A stretch of DNA of 61,115 nucleotides from an uncultured Porphyromonadaceae bacterium (GCA_900545915.1 URAV01000021.1:1-61115), one strand, 5' to 3'; shown: positions 1 to 9,375, counted from the first letter of the stretch. Numbers and translations: made by a program. The notes: a model not told the origin generated them from the sequence alone.

Positions 1-117
1 GGACGGAACGTCTAAAACGGCTTCTGAAACCTCTGGCTCTTCGGTCTTGATCCATGTCTATTCAAAGTTATTTATATTTATAACAAGAGTACAAATGTAC
101 GACAGGCTCTAAGAGCT
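1..117. other. Left edge, no complete gene
   Basis: One plus-strand frame runs from base 3 to a TGA at 48-50 and reads TERLKRLLKPLALRS. It could be the tail of a gene entering from the left, but 15 residues are too few to name. Bases 101-112 read gacaggctctaa, matching the right tip of the dispersed repeat described below, so a repeat remnant may lie between this tail and the nuclease gene that ends at 118. Confidence 0.3.
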
Positions 118-1677
118 CTATATATAATTTGAGTAGGTTCGGTAAATCGAGATTAACTCCTCTATTATGTTTGGCTTTTGTTTATAATAATCGGATATTG
201 ATCTTTTATCTCTGTTGTCTATGACTAAAGAATCGGTGTCCTCGTCATATTTTATATAATTATTGAAAATTGAGTTACCGTCTTGTATAACGATCTTTTT
301 TGAGGAAAAATATAAGTTGGATAATGTTAAGATCAGTTCGTCATCGAGTAAACCTAATTGCATTTTCATAAGGGTGTCGAAAGGAGAACTTTTTCTGTTA
401 AGAATAGAGTAGTTGTTTTTTTTCCCGTTCCAAGCAATATCTCCATTATAAATTTCAATAGTCGGTTGATCGATATATACGATTATCAATTGATAGAAAG
501 GTGCGTAATCTTCATAATTCAAGGTTGCGGCAAAAGCTAAAGCACGAAGAGTCGATTGCGGATTATAGATATATAAGCCTATCCTGACCTTTTCTTTTTT
601 GATTAATATCTGCTTTAGTCTGAATGATATTAATTGATGCCAAGCTTCTGCATTGGACAGACAATTGATACTTTTCTCCAGTACTTCAGTAATTCGTTTT
701 TCTTGAGAAGATTCTCCTATAAAAGAATACCGCTCATAACTGTTGCCGTCCAATCCTTTGATCTCGGATATAAGCATTTCATTGCTATATCGAGGATCAT
801 CTGCAAATATACCGTATTTATAAATAGAGGGTACAATCCAGTTTCCGGCACTTAGTTCGGCATCGAATTTTTCAGGATATCCGGCTTCACTGGCATCATA
901 ATTTGCTCTTTTACACAAAGCGATAATCAATTCTTCTTCTAAGTGCTGGGTATATTCCTCCTTCGTTTCATATGAATCGGCTTCGTTTTCAAAAGTATTA
1001 CCGGTTATAAGTCCTATTTTTTGAATTAATTCCGTATCGCTCATTTTTTGCCAGGTAAAGACGGATGCATACGGATATATGATTTTGTGAGTAGAATCCA
1101 TATATATCATTACATAATCGGAAATGTGTGCCTGAATGCACAATGATTCGAATGTTCGTCTAAAAGATTCCCTTTTTTCTTTAGTATAAAAGAGATTGAG
1201 CGAATATATTCTTGGAAAGTGTCTGTCAAAAATGTTGGGAGGTAAAGCTTGTTGTTCTTCTATGGAATAAGGGATAAATGAGACCGGATCGATTTCGATT
1301 TTATATCCTTTAATTGCATAGGTCGTGTTATTGACAAGTTCGGAAAAAGCCCTTATTATTTCAGACCAGTGAGTAGAAATAATTATAATGCGAATTTCCC
1401 CGTCTTTAGCTTTATATTTTTGTTTTATAAGTGCATGGTATTTAAGAATTTCTGTTATAGTATCTCTCGCCGAGTTATTAGCTCTTTTAACTTCGATGAT
1501 AACAAAATTGTTGAATACATCTTTAGCCAGAATATCAATGAAGCCTTTGCTACCGATATGATCGGGCAAAGGGAATTCTGTTCGTATCAATGATAATTCC
1601 GGAGCAATGAATGAGAGGTTTTGAGCCAACCAATTTCTTATCGTGTCTTCAATATTATTATACTGTCTGTTACTCAT
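118..1677 (-). CDS. PD-(D/E)XK nuclease-like protein (NucS/DUF91-type N-terminus)
   Basis: A 519-residue protein with no signal peptide. The first 110 residues look like a restriction-endonuclease-fold domain of the NucS/DUF91 kind: G45-F-I-D48-I-L, then a short hairpin, then E62-V-K64-R, with a helix carrying Y80. D48, E62 and K64 would be the metal-binding catalytic set. The remaining 400 residues are not recognised and show no helicase or ATPase motif. The gene begins 15 bases after the end of a decayed AbiC-like reading frame on the same strand, so the two probably formed one transcription unit. That context and the nearby tRNA-Ser suggest a role in defence, but this is inference. Only the nuclease-like fold call rests on the sequence. 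Confidence 0.72.
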   Translation of the reverse strand: MSNRQYNNIEDTIRNWLAQNLSFIAPELSLIRTEFPLPDHIGSKGFIDILAKDVFNNFVIIEVKRANNSARDTITEILKYHALIKQKYKAKDGEIRIIIISTHWSEIIRAFSELVNNTTYAIKGYKIEIDPVSFIPYSIEEQQALPPNIFDRHFPRIYSLNLFYTKEKRESFRRTFESLCIQAHISDYVMIYMDSTHKIIYPYASVFTWQKMSDTELIQKIGLITGNTFENEADSYETKEEYTQHLEEELIIALCKRANYDASEAGYPEKFDAELSAGNWIVPSIYKYGIFADDPRYSNEMLISEIKGLDGNSYERYSFIGESSQEKRITEVLEKSINCLSNAEAWHQLISFRLKQILIKKEKVRIGLYIYNPQSTLRALAFAATLNYEDYAPFYQLIIVYIDQPTIEIYNGDIAWNGKKNNYSILNRKSSPFDTLMKMQLGLLDDELILTLSNLYFSSKKIVIQDGNSIFNNYIKYDEDTDSLVIDNRDKRSISDYYKQKPNIIEELISIYRTYSNYI

Positions 1678-1691
1678 ATTATATAAAAATA

Positions 1692-2075
1692 TTAGAATTC
1701 ATATTCCATTTCAGAATAAAAGTCTTTGACATCTATTTCTCCTAAAAAACGAGGAGGGTATGCTTTTTATTAATTCATATTTCTCAATTAAGCATTTTTT
1801 GTTTTTTTTCTCTCCAAGGTTTTCCCAGATTTGACATTGAATTAAAGAAAAATAGAACCTGTTTATAAGCTATGCCCGATACATTTTCGCATAAGATTTT
1901 TTTTGTTGAAAGTCTAAATAAGGGCATTCGTCGATATATTTTATAGTTCTATAAATATGTCTGAAATAGTAGCCTGATTTAGATTGATGTCCTCCGTAAA
2001 TACGATCTTATCGGTATTTAGGAATTGCTTTTTCGAAGAATTGAATTTGTTTGTGGATATAATTCGTTTGTTTCG
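1692..2075 (-). pseudogene. Decayed AbiC-like putative phage abortive infection gene
   Basis: No open frame survives, but consecutive minus-strand frames give one coherent protein remnant. In order they read GYYFRHIYRTIKYIDE, then YLDFQQKKSYAKMYRA followed by an in-frame TAG, then QVLFFFNSMSNLGKPW in another frame, LIEKYELIKSIP in a third, and PPRFLGEIDVKDFYSEM before a stop at 1692. From memory, this order (YFRHLY / drAQLSN / LFFNSLS..GK.W / LIEKY.LIK.lP) is the C-terminal half of proteins annotated as putative phage abortive infection protein (putAbiC). At least two frameshifts and two stops are present, and no start or N-terminal half was found. The downstream nuclease gene starts 15 bases later. 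Confidence 0.55.
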
Positions 2076-2142
2076 ACTTTTCTTTAATACAATTAAGTAT
2101 TTGATTTTGGATATTTATTAGGTATTATTTATTTAAGATTTG

Positions 2143-2227
2143 CGGAGAGGGAGGGATTCGAACCCCCGGTACCTTGCAGTACAACGGTTTTCAAGACCGC
2201 CGCGATCGACCACTCTGCCACCTCTCC
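2143..2227 (-). tRNA. tRNA-Ser (UGA)
   Basis: On the minus strand the gene begins GGAGAGG and its acceptor stem closes with CCTCTCC and discriminator G. The anticodon loop CTTGAAA gives anticodon UGA. A long variable arm follows, as expected of a class II serine tRNA, and the T arm contains GGTTCGAATCC. No CCA is encoded. A near-consensus Bacteroidota promoter lies 26 bases upstream. Confidence 0.95.
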
Positions 2228-2253
2228 AATACCTTTGTCCTTCAAAGGCGATG

Positions 2254-2284
2254 CAAAAGTAGTGATTAATTCTGTATTCGCAAA
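2254..2284 (-). promoter_or_regulatory. Promoter of tRNA-Ser
   Basis: Read on the minus strand, TTTG at 2284-2281, a 19-base spacer and TACTTTTG at 2261-2254. This matches the Bacteroidota primary-sigma consensus (-33 TTTG, -7 TAnnTTTG) in sequence and spacing. It is placed just before the tRNA-Ser gene. Confidence 0.8.
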
Positions 2285-2305
2285 TATTCTTTGATGAATT
2301 TATTA

Positions 2306-2480
2306 AGAGTCAGTCTGCATTTTTCGATAAAAAATATCATCAGGTCATTTTTATGCTTTCTTCCGGTCTGTTTTTCCGTTTTCACTTGTCAGATAGCCCA
2401 CTATTATCCTTATAAAGACAGAAGAACATTCTCGAAATGAATGTTCAAATCTGACCCGAGTAAAATTTAGATAGGTTCTA
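2306..2480 (-). repeat. Dispersed TIR repeat, copy c (full length)
   Basis: A full-length minus-oriented copy of the window's dispersed repeat. On the minus strand it begins agaacctatctaaatttt, then tactcgggtc, and carries the core ggctatctgacaagtg. It ends in a partner of the starting terminal repeat (plus-strand agtcagtctgcattttt). The inner hairpin is ATAG-tggg-CTAT. A second hairpin, GAACATTC/GAATGTTC, lies at 2424-2446. The copy lies 20 bases after the stop codon of the CYTH gene and is co-oriented with it. Confidence 0.8.
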
Positions 2481-2499
2481 AAGATGAGAAAAAAATGTC

Positions 2500-2979
2500 T
2501 TATTTATTATTTTTCCATTGTTTAAAAGGATTGTGGATAAGATTTGAATTATAAAAACGGGCGTCATCAGTTACTTCTTGTCCGATCCAATCAGGTTTTA
2601 TAAAAGGAAAATCTTCTGTGGGAAGTTCAATTTCGGCCACTGTCAATCCGGCATTTTCTCCCATAAACTCATCGATTTCCCAGATTATCTTGTCTGTACC
2701 GACATATATATATCGATATTTTTCGATAATTGGTTTTAAACATAAATTGTTCAATATTTCTTCTGCTTCTATGACCGGAATTTCATATTCATATTCTTGT
2801 CGAAAACATCCTGTAGTTTTTCCTTTTATAGTTATAAAGCCTTTATCCCCGGCAATACGAATGCGGACAGTACGCTCTTTATCGACTGATAAATAACCTT
2901 GTTTATAGTAAATTTTAGAACTGTATTCACGATATTTGATCCCATGTACAAGGAATTTTCGTTCAATTTCTTTTCCCAT
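2500..2979 (-). CDS. CYTH domain protein (triphosphate tunnel metalloenzyme)
   Basis: A 159-residue protein that begins MGKEIERKFLV, carrying the ExExK signature (E4, E6, K8) of the CYTH superfamily. The rest alternates charged strands, as in the eight-stranded tunnel that binds triphosphates and metal ions: RIRIAGDKGFITIKG, EYEYEIPVIEAEE, WEIDEFMGENAGLTVAEIEL. Small single-domain members are tripolyphosphatases or class IV adenylate cyclases. The Bacteroidales form is usually annotated as a CYTH domain protein or adenylate cyclase without proof of substrate. It is cytoplasmic and single-copy here, with a dispersed repeat just after its stop codon. The family call is firm and the substrate is unknown. 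Confidence 0.88.
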   Translation of the reverse strand: MGKEIERKFLVHGIKYREYSSKIYYKQGYLSVDKERTVRIRIAGDKGFITIKGKTTGCFRQEYEYEIPVIEAEEILNNLCLKPIIEKYRYIYVGTDKIIWEIDEFMGENAGLTVAEIELPTEDFPFIKPDWIGQEVTDDARFYNSNLIHNPFKQWKNNK

Positions 2980-3119
2980 TTTTCTATTGGATAAAATCTT
3001 TTTGTAAATATAAAATACTTGTAAGGCAAAATGTTCTAAACGTTTGATTTTTGAATTTAAACTTTGTTAAACATTGTGGGCGAAATCTTTAATGCAATAT
3101 TCAACGTTAATATTTTATC

Positions 3120-3127
3120 TAAATTTG
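3120..3127 (+). promoter_or_regulatory. Possible -7 box for the DUF5686 gene
   Basis: TAAATTTG fits TAnnTTTG and lies 24 bases before the start codon at 3152. No clear -33 TTTG was found at the right distance, so this is a weaker call than the tRNA promoters. Confidence 0.45.
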
Positions 3128-3151
3128 CGCCTCGGATAGTAATCGAGAGAC

Positions 3152-5698
3152 ATGAGTAAAAAAATATATATAATCTCCCTTTTCTGTATCTGTTTTTTGT
3201 TTCCATATAAAGCTGTTGCGCAGTCCACTATAATAACCGGAATTGTTACCGATTCGGTTACAAATGAGCCGTTACCTTATGTTTCGGTTTTTTTGAAAGG
3301 TCCTCAGGTTGGAGTAACTACGGATGATGAAGGGCGTTTTTCTATAAAAACTTCTTCTGCGTTTTCTAAAATTATTTTTACCTCTTTAGGTTATCAGGGA
3401 AAAGAAATATCGGTAAAACGTGGAGGAACTCATAATTTGGAAGTCCGGCTGCTACCCTCGACTTATGATGTGAAAGAAGTGATAGTGCGACCTAAAAGAG
3501 ATCGTTATAAAAGAAAAGGAAATCCCGCTGTCGATTTTGTTAAAAATATTATAGAACGGCGTGATCAAAATTCTCCGGAAAATCATGATTATTATAATTA
3601 TGAACAGTATGATAAACTGACGTTGGCCTTGAATGACTTTTCTGAGGAGCAAAAGAAGAAGTGGTTGTTTAAGAAATTCCAGTTTATTTTTGATTATGTA
3701 GATACTTCCGAAGTTTCAGGAAAACCGATACTGACAGTTTCGATCAAAGAAAAGATAGCAGAAAACCACTATCGAAAGAGTCCTACCAGTCATAAACAAC
3801 AAGTGACAGGGATAAAAAGAGCGGGTATAGACGAGATGTTCAACCAGGAGAGTCTACAACAGTTCTATGATGAGGTGTTCAAAGAGGTAGATATTTTCGG
3901 CAATGATGTAACTATGTTGTTGACACGCTTTGTCAGCCCTTTGTCAAATATCGGTCCGGCTTTCTATCGTTATTATCTGATGGATACTATACAAGTTGAG
4001 GGAGAAAGATGCGTCGATTTGGCTTTTGCTCCTTTTAATTCCGAATCTACAGGATTTGTCGGGCACTTGTATGTTACTTTAGATTCAACCTATTTTGTTA
4101 AAAAGGCAAAGCTTACAGTTCCTAAAGCCATTAATTTAAATTATGTGGAGAACCTTGTCATTTCTCAGGATTTTAAGCGATTGCCGGATGGTACTCGTAT
4201 CAAGACGAAAGACGATGCTGTTGTAGAATTTAGAATATTGCCCGGTACGCAAGGACTGTATGCCCGACGTCTGTCTACTTACACAAAACATGATTTTTCA
4301 CCTCCTGCCGATATGTCTATCTTTAGTAAGGAGGGACACGTGATTGTGGATGAAATGGCAGAAGTAAAGCCCGAAGCTTTTTGGATTGATAATCGGCATG
4401 TGGCAGTAAAGTCGAAAGAAAATGCAGTCGATAAGTTGCTGGTTCGTTTACGGGAAGTGCCGGTATTTTATTGGACGGAAAAGGTTATATCGATTCTGAT
4501 TTCGGGATATATCGAAACTTCGAAAGAAAGCAAATTCGACTTCGGACCGATGAATACGACGATCAGCGGTAATTCTGTGGAAGGTGCGCGTTTGAGAGTA
4601 GGGGGACTGACTACGGCGAATTTGAATCCGCATTGGTTTGGTAACGGTTACCTCGCATACGGAACTCGAGATAAGAAATTCAAATATAAGGCCGAGTTGC
4701 AGTATTCTTTCAATAAGAAGAAATATCATCCGGGAGAATTTCCTGTACATTCTATCCGGTTGATGCATAGCTATGACATTAATCAGCTTGGGCAACATTA
4801 TTTATATACCAACAAAGACAATGTATTTCTGGCATTAAAACGTATGGAAGATGTTCGCTCTACCTATTTGCGGAATACCGAATTAGGATATTTGCGTGAA
4901 CATAAGTTCGGATTTTCATACGGTTTGGATTTGCGCTATAAGACAGAAGAAGCAACGAAATGGGTACCGTTCAAACCGTTAGCAGGAAATGAATTTAAAA
5001 GATATTCCGAAGCTGAAGCTGAAATAAAATTGCGTTATGCTCCGAATGAAAAATTTTATCAGACGAAGGGTCAACGTTATCCGATTACAAAAGATGCACC
5101 GGTATTTACATTATCTCATGTCGTGGGATTGAAAGGCGTTTTTGACAGTAAGTATAATTATAATCGCACCGATTTCAGTGTAAGAAAAGCATTTTGGTTT
5201 TCAGCTTTTGGTCATTTGAACGTTATGCTTCAGGCCGGAAAAGTTTGGAATAAAGTTCCTTATCCGATGTTGATCATACCGAATGCTAATCTTTCCTATT
5301 TAATCCAACAAGGCTCTTATTCGTTGATGAATCCGATGGAATTCATAAATGATTCGTATGCGTCATGGGATTTGACCTATTTTGCTAACGGTATATTATT
5401 CAATCGTATTCCGTTGGTCAAGTATATGAAACTTAGGGAAGTGATTTCTTTTAAAGGTATGTTCGGACATTTATCCGATAAAAACAATCCGGCATTACAT
5501 CCCGATTCTGATTTTTTATGGGCTTTTCCGTCAACAACCCGTATGATGGATAAAAAGACCCCTTATATGGAGTTCGGAGCTGGTCTCGACAACATATTTA
5601 CGATATTGCGGGTCGAATATGTCTGGCGTTTGACTTATCGTAATCATCCCGGAATAGATCGTTCGGGAGTGCGCATTGCTATGCATTTCTCGTTTTAA
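3152..5698 (+). CDS. DUF5686 outer-membrane protein with carboxypeptidase-like regulatory domain
   Basis: An 848-residue exported protein. Residues 1-24 are a signal peptide ending VAQ. Residues 26-100 form a carboxypeptidase-D regulatory-like beta-sandwich (ITGIVTDSVTNEPLPYVSV, then TDDEGRFSI, then LGYQGKEI), as found at the N-terminus of many Bacteroidota outer-membrane receptors. The rest matches the DUF5686 family: a long periplasmic part, then amphipathic strands ending in aromatic F (MHFSF), as expected of an outer-membrane beta-barrel. No TonB-dependent plug domain is apparent. The substrate is unknown. The gene stands alone, converges on the RHS locus and shares a hairpin terminator with it. 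Confidence 0.85.
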   Translation: MSKKIYIISLFCICFLFPYKAVAQSTIITGIVTDSVTNEPLPYVSVFLKGPQVGVTTDDEGRFSIKTSSAFSKIIFTSLGYQGKEISVKRGGTHNLEVRLLPSTYDVKEVIVRPKRDRYKRKGNPAVDFVKNIIERRDQNSPENHDYYNYEQYDKLTLALNDFSEEQKKKWLFKKFQFIFDYVDTSEVSGKPILTVSIKEKIAENHYRKSPTSHKQQVTGIKRAGIDEMFNQESLQQFYDEVFKEVDIFGNDVTMLLTRFVSPLSNIGPAFYRYYLMDTIQVEGERCVDLAFAPFNSESTGFVGHLYVTLDSTYFVKKAKLTVPKAINLNYVENLVISQDFKRLPDGTRIKTKDDAVVEFRILPGTQGLYARRLSTYTKHDFSPPADMSIFSKEGHVIVDEMAEVKPEAFWIDNRHVAVKSKENAVDKLLVRLREVPVFYWTEKVISILISGYIETSKESKFDFGPMNTTISGNSVEGARLRVGGLTTANLNPHWFGNGYLAYGTRDKKFKYKAELQYSFNKKKYHPGEFPVHSIRLMHSYDINQLGQHYLYTNKDNVFLALKRMEDVRSTYLRNTELGYLREHKFGFSYGLDLRYKTEEATKWVPFKPLAGNEFKRYSEAEAEIKLRYAPNEKFYQTKGQRYPITKDAPVFTLSHVVGLKGVFDSKYNYNRTDFSVRKAFWFSAFGHLNVMLQAGKVWNKVPYPMLIIPNANLSYLIQQGSYSLMNPMEFINDSYASWDLTYFANGILFNRIPLVKYMKLREVISFKGMFGHLSDKNNPALHPDSDFLWAFPSTTRMMDKKTPYMEFGAGLDNIFTILRVEYVWRLTYRNHPGIDRSGVRIAMHFSF

Positions 5699-5699
5699 A

Positions 5700-5740
5700 A
5701 AATACGTATGCCATCATACACAATGGGAGCATACGTATTT
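5700..5740. terminator. Bidirectional hairpin terminator
   Basis: A perfect 12-bp inverted repeat, AAATACGTATGC at 5700-5711 and GCATACGTATTT at 5729-5740, with a 17-base loop. It sits between the convergent DUF5686 and RHS genes and has A/T-rich flanks on both sides. Confidence 0.8.
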
Positions 5741-5768
5741 GTTAGTCCGGCTTCTGTTTGATCACGTA

Positions 5769-8700
5769 TTAATTCTGACTCTCTGTGGCATATTGGTAGT
5801 CATAATGTTCTAACAAATTCCCTTCGTGATCTTTTATATCGGTTAACCGTCCGAACGGATCGTATATATAGGATGTTTTTATTCTTCTCGGATCGGTTTT
5901 CGAAATTATTCCGATACCAGGTTTATAAGTATAGGTCGTTATCAACGCTTCCGGCAAATCGTCTCTGAGGTTGTCTATTAATTGCCATTGACTGACAGAC
6001 GGGATATCTCGGGATCCGATTTGTTCTAATGTCTGAGATGAAATAAAGCGGTTAAATCTTTCGTATGTTACATTTTTTATTTCCGCAATCGGATATTGAT
6101 AGTTATATCCCCATATATAAATAGCTTCCGGTTTACCGTCTTTTTCTATATATGTCGGATTTCCTAAAGGAGTATAGTGAGAATATATGATTCTCGGTTC
6201 CATGTTATTCGCATTTTTCCCGATATAAGTTTTACTTAAGTTTATACCATCATATTCATGTTGTATTATTTGTGTAACATTGTCATTTACGTATTTGGTT
6301 GTACGTATTACCGGATATATATGATGTTCTATCAGTTGACTATAATCACCTTGTATATCGTCCGGATATTCATAAGTAGTTTTGTGTATATCGCCGTTGC
6401 TGTTTATCATACTTGTTTCGATGACTCTGTTTTTATCATCATATTTATAATTTGTTTCGATATCCATTAAATCATTATTTGAGCTACCTCCTTTAGATTT
6501 GATTTCTTTTATTACATAAGGACAGAATGTATATATTTTTTGAGTACTTAGCCTCCAGAAATTCAGACCACGAGGACTTGGTAAAACTTTCTGTACTATG
6601 GATTTTATATAATTGTCGTATCGGGTTGTGTCGTTATTGTATTGGTATTCTATCTTTGAGTCGATATTTCCTGTACTTGTATAGTGCGTGACACTTTTTA
6701 ATAGACCTCTTTCTAACTCATCAGAGGTATAAGGTTCATCCAATGTTAGTCCTAATATATTCTCAATTCTAGCTATGGCTGGTTCGTCCATGAAATTTTC
6801 ATGGTTAGTATAAGTATATATCGATTTACTTCCGTTAGAGAAATGTTCGATTACTCTGGAATAGGTTACCGGAGCTCCGCTTGAGTTGTTTAGAGGATTT
6901 AATAAATTTTCTGAAATTTGTAGAATTTCCAACCTGTCTCTTTCATGTGTTTTTTGATTAAACCATCCTTTTCCTATCTCTTTGAATTCATATATATTTT
7001 TAGTGAGTCCTCTTGCCCAAAAAGTTGGTTCAATTGATAAAATTCCACTTGAAGTTCCATCTTCCAATTCATAAGAGAAAGTTCGTATTATATCATTTCC
7101 ATCAGAATCCGTATTAGGAGTATCTGTTATTTTTTTTATACGGAGTCCTCCACAAATTCCGATTTGAGCTCGCAAACCGCATGCTTGAAAATCGTATATT
7201 GTATCTCTATCTTCAATAATATAATTAAAGATAGGAAATTTTTTCATTACTTGAGAATAAACATGTGGTTCATATTCGAAAGTTGTATATCCTCCTGTAG
7301 GATAATAAATTCGCGTTAGTATTTCAGCATCCATAACTTCCGGATTAGGTTGCCTTATCCGTTCTATGGCGGTAGAATCATCTATATTTGCCATATATCC
7401 ATTTCCATAGTATGTATTGTTGAAATATCCCCATTTGTCCGATTTTTTTGCATTGTAGGGGGGTAATTTCGTTTGATTATATTGGAATTGGTAACGATAT
7501 TTTGTTTCTTTTGTTTGAGGGAAAGAGGTTTCTAATGACTCCAATTTTAACCTTTCAGATTCATTCTCGATATAGTTGAACTTCACATTCATTTTGTTCT
7601 TTACTATTATATTGTCTAATTTTAGAAAAGCACTTTTTTCGATTAGTCCTATATCGTCTAAGATTGTATTTCCATATTTCGATGCAAATATTTTGAGATT
7701 ATCTCTATCTTTATTACTATATTGATATGTGAGTTCATTTGATGTAGAAGTTGAGAAATCTATGGTATCATGGTTGGATGTTATGATTTTCTTTAAATAA
7801 GAAGGATGTATAACCATAAAATTGTCATCATATTCCGGATCTGGATAATGGGCGTTCGGATCGTTAATAACTTTATATCTATATCCGCATTTCTGGTTGA
7901 TTAGCGCATCGGTGCTTCGGTCATAGAAGAAGTGAATATATTCTCCATGCGGACTTTCGATGGAGGTTAGGTTCCATGTAGTTGGAGTTGTGGTGTACCC
8001 GCTTCCTGCAAGAGCTGATGTATAAGCGATAGATGCTTGTGTAGGGTCGTTATAACTCCCGTAACCTGTTGCTCCGAAAATATATTTTATGCCGTTGGAT
8101 GTTGTAATGGTAAACTGAATAAAAGGTTTGGTTACATCGACTGTTGGACCCTCTACGAGAGAATCATTATTGAAAGTTGTAAATGATTGAATATCACTTT
8201 GATATAATTTATATTCTATTTTTAAGTCGATCGGTTGTTTGCTTTGCACTTTAGTAACAGTTGCTCCTGTTTGGGGATCATTGGTGAAAAAGAAACTTCC
8301 TCCTATACCGGAAAAGTTAAATATAAACTCGTCCGGTTCTGTATCATAGTGAAAATGTGCGGCATCATTTAAAATAGTAACTAATGAACTTTCTGCAGTC
8401 CAATTGTCTATGTTTAATAAACTGTTTTTATAGAAGAAGCCATATTGGCTACTTTGATAAAGATCTTTATAATAAAGAATAATATCTCGTTGTAATGCTT
8501 CATCTTTTTTCCCTTTTACAATTCTGGTTATACTGCCTCCGGCTTGTAAATTCCAGCCCAAACCTACCCAGCCGGGGTGTTCATCGGTTTTATTCCCTCC
8601 GGAATGATATTGTAAAACGATCGGGACTTCGATATCCTGTAACTTGATTGTATATATAGGTATAGATATGTTGATCAATCCGTTATAATAACTTACAGGT

Positions 8701-8849
8701 ATTTGTCCGTATTTCCCTAATGAGGCTGCGTTGGGTGTCGGAAAATCTATTGTTTTAGCCCCCATCATTTCAGGAAATAGAGGTTCTGTCTGAGCATGGA
8801 TATTGATACTTATTAGAAATACGATAAATAGTGTTGTGATGTGTTTCAT
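5769..8849 (-). CDS. RHS/YD-repeat secreted protein without a toxin tip
   Basis: A 1026-residue protein with an N-terminal signal peptide (cleavage after IHAQ). The N-terminal region carries features seen in Bacteroidota RHS-type proteins: GQIPVSYYNGLINISIPIY, then LQYHSGGNKTDEHPGWVGLG and WNLQAGGSITR. YD-like repeats follow (YKYDDKNRVIETSM, YIYDPFGRLTDIKDHEGN). It stops shortly after the last repeat, at YDYQYATESQN, and lacks the hyperconserved RHS core (DPxG) and any C-terminal effector domain. The motif YIWGYNYQYPIAEI near residue 920 recurs in similar Bacteroides proteins. It is the last gene of the leftward RHS locus, 124 bases after the 133-residue gene. It may act as a partner or shell part for the larger RHS protein, but that is inference. 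Confidence 0.8.
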   Translation of the reverse strand: MKHITTLFIVFLISINIHAQTEPLFPEMMGAKTIDFPTPNAASLGKYGQIPVSYYNGLINISIPIYTIKLQDIEVPIVLQYHSGGNKTDEHPGWVGLGWNLQAGGSITRIVKGKKDEALQRDIILYYKDLYQSSQYGFFYKNSLLNIDNWTAESSLVTILNDAAHFHYDTEPDEFIFNFSGIGGSFFFTNDPQTGATVTKVQSKQPIDLKIEYKLYQSDIQSFTTFNNDSLVEGPTVDVTKPFIQFTITTSNGIKYIFGATGYGSYNDPTQASIAYTSALAGSGYTTTPTTWNLTSIESPHGEYIHFFYDRSTDALINQKCGYRYKVINDPNAHYPDPEYDDNFMVIHPSYLKKIITSNHDTIDFSTSTSNELTYQYSNKDRDNLKIFASKYGNTILDDIGLIEKSAFLKLDNIIVKNKMNVKFNYIENESERLKLESLETSFPQTKETKYRYQFQYNQTKLPPYNAKKSDKWGYFNNTYYGNGYMANIDDSTAIERIRQPNPEVMDAEILTRIYYPTGGYTTFEYEPHVYSQVMKKFPIFNYIIEDRDTIYDFQACGLRAQIGICGGLRIKKITDTPNTDSDGNDIIRTFSYELEDGTSSGILSIEPTFWARGLTKNIYEFKEIGKGWFNQKTHERDRLEILQISENLLNPLNNSSGAPVTYSRVIEHFSNGSKSIYTYTNHENFMDEPAIARIENILGLTLDEPYTSDELERGLLKSVTHYTSTGNIDSKIEYQYNNDTTRYDNYIKSIVQKVLPSPRGLNFWRLSTQKIYTFCPYVIKEIKSKGGSSNNDLMDIETNYKYDDKNRVIETSMINSNGDIHKTTYEYPDDIQGDYSQLIEHHIYPVIRTTKYVNDNVTQIIQHEYDGINLSKTYIGKNANNMEPRIIYSHYTPLGNPTYIEKDGKPEAIYIWGYNYQYPIAEIKNVTYERFNRFISSQTLEQIGSRDIPSVSQWQLIDNLRDDLPEALITTYTYKPGIGIISKTDPRRIKTSYIYDPFGRLTDIKDHEGNLLEHYDYQYATESQN

Positions 8850-8973
8850 GTCGTTTTTACTTAGGTAATTATAATTTTGTAATTGTAGTTTTGGGGTTTT
8901 ATTATATCCAATGATTTTATATGAAAGCAGAGTACTATTCGTTTATAGATCATTTTGTGAAAAGCCTACCTTA

Positions 8974-9375
8974 TCACCTCCTTTTCCTGTTAATCGTTAG
9001 CATTATGGTGTCATATCTTGATACCGGACTTTTAAATAGCAGTTCAAGATTTGCGTAATTTTCCGAATAGATTTTTTCTAAGGGATCATGCATATTTATT
9101 AGTTGAAAAGATTTTTTTTCGATGATGATGAAGTTTATATATTCTATGCTGGAATCAAAATAGATTGGACAGATGCCGATATCGGATTGTTTCAAACATT
9201 TTTTTGCTACATAATCAAAGAAGATATTTCTATGATTTTCATAGTTTGTGCTATCGATTAGTTCATGCTTCATTTGGAAAGCAAATACTGCATTGTAGAT
9301 GCTGTCCAATGGGATATCTGCCGCTTTTGTGGATAAAGCGAGACATGCAAAGAGGATAAGAATAAATGCTTTCAT
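8974..9375 (-). CDS. Short paralogue of the candidate immunity protein (internal deletion)
   Basis: A 133-residue exported protein of unknown function. Residues 1-98 and the last 33 align closely with the two ends of the 269-residue protein encoded at 10352-11161: the same signal peptide MKAFILILF, the same DIPLDSIYNAVFAFQ, the same FIIIEKKSFQL and NMHDPLEK. After MHDPLEK it jumps straight to YSEN..LFKSPVS, skipping what corresponds to residues 99-234 of the longer protein. At DNA level the join lies in a T-rich tract at 9070-9078. It is either a trimmed functional variant or a decaying copy. It sits between a membrane-protein gene and the tip-less RHS gene on the same strand. Confidence 0.75.
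   Translation of the reverse strand: MKAFILILFACLALSTKAADIPLDSIYNAVFAFQMKHELIDSTNYENHRNIFFDYVAKKCLKQSDIGICPIYFDSSIEYINFIIIEKKSFQLINMHDPLEKIYSENYANLELLFKSPVSRYDTIMLTINRKRR

Noticed and set aside
1851..1875. A match to the dispersed-repeat tip (agaacctgtttataa)
   Set aside because: It falls within the decayed AbiC-like frame and encodes part of its QVLFF segment, so the likeness is probably chance.
4448..4798. Opposite-strand open frame inside the DUF5686 gene, and similar long frames inside other genes
   Set aside because: These lie wholly within well-supported genes on the other strand and read as low-likelihood proteins without family motifs.
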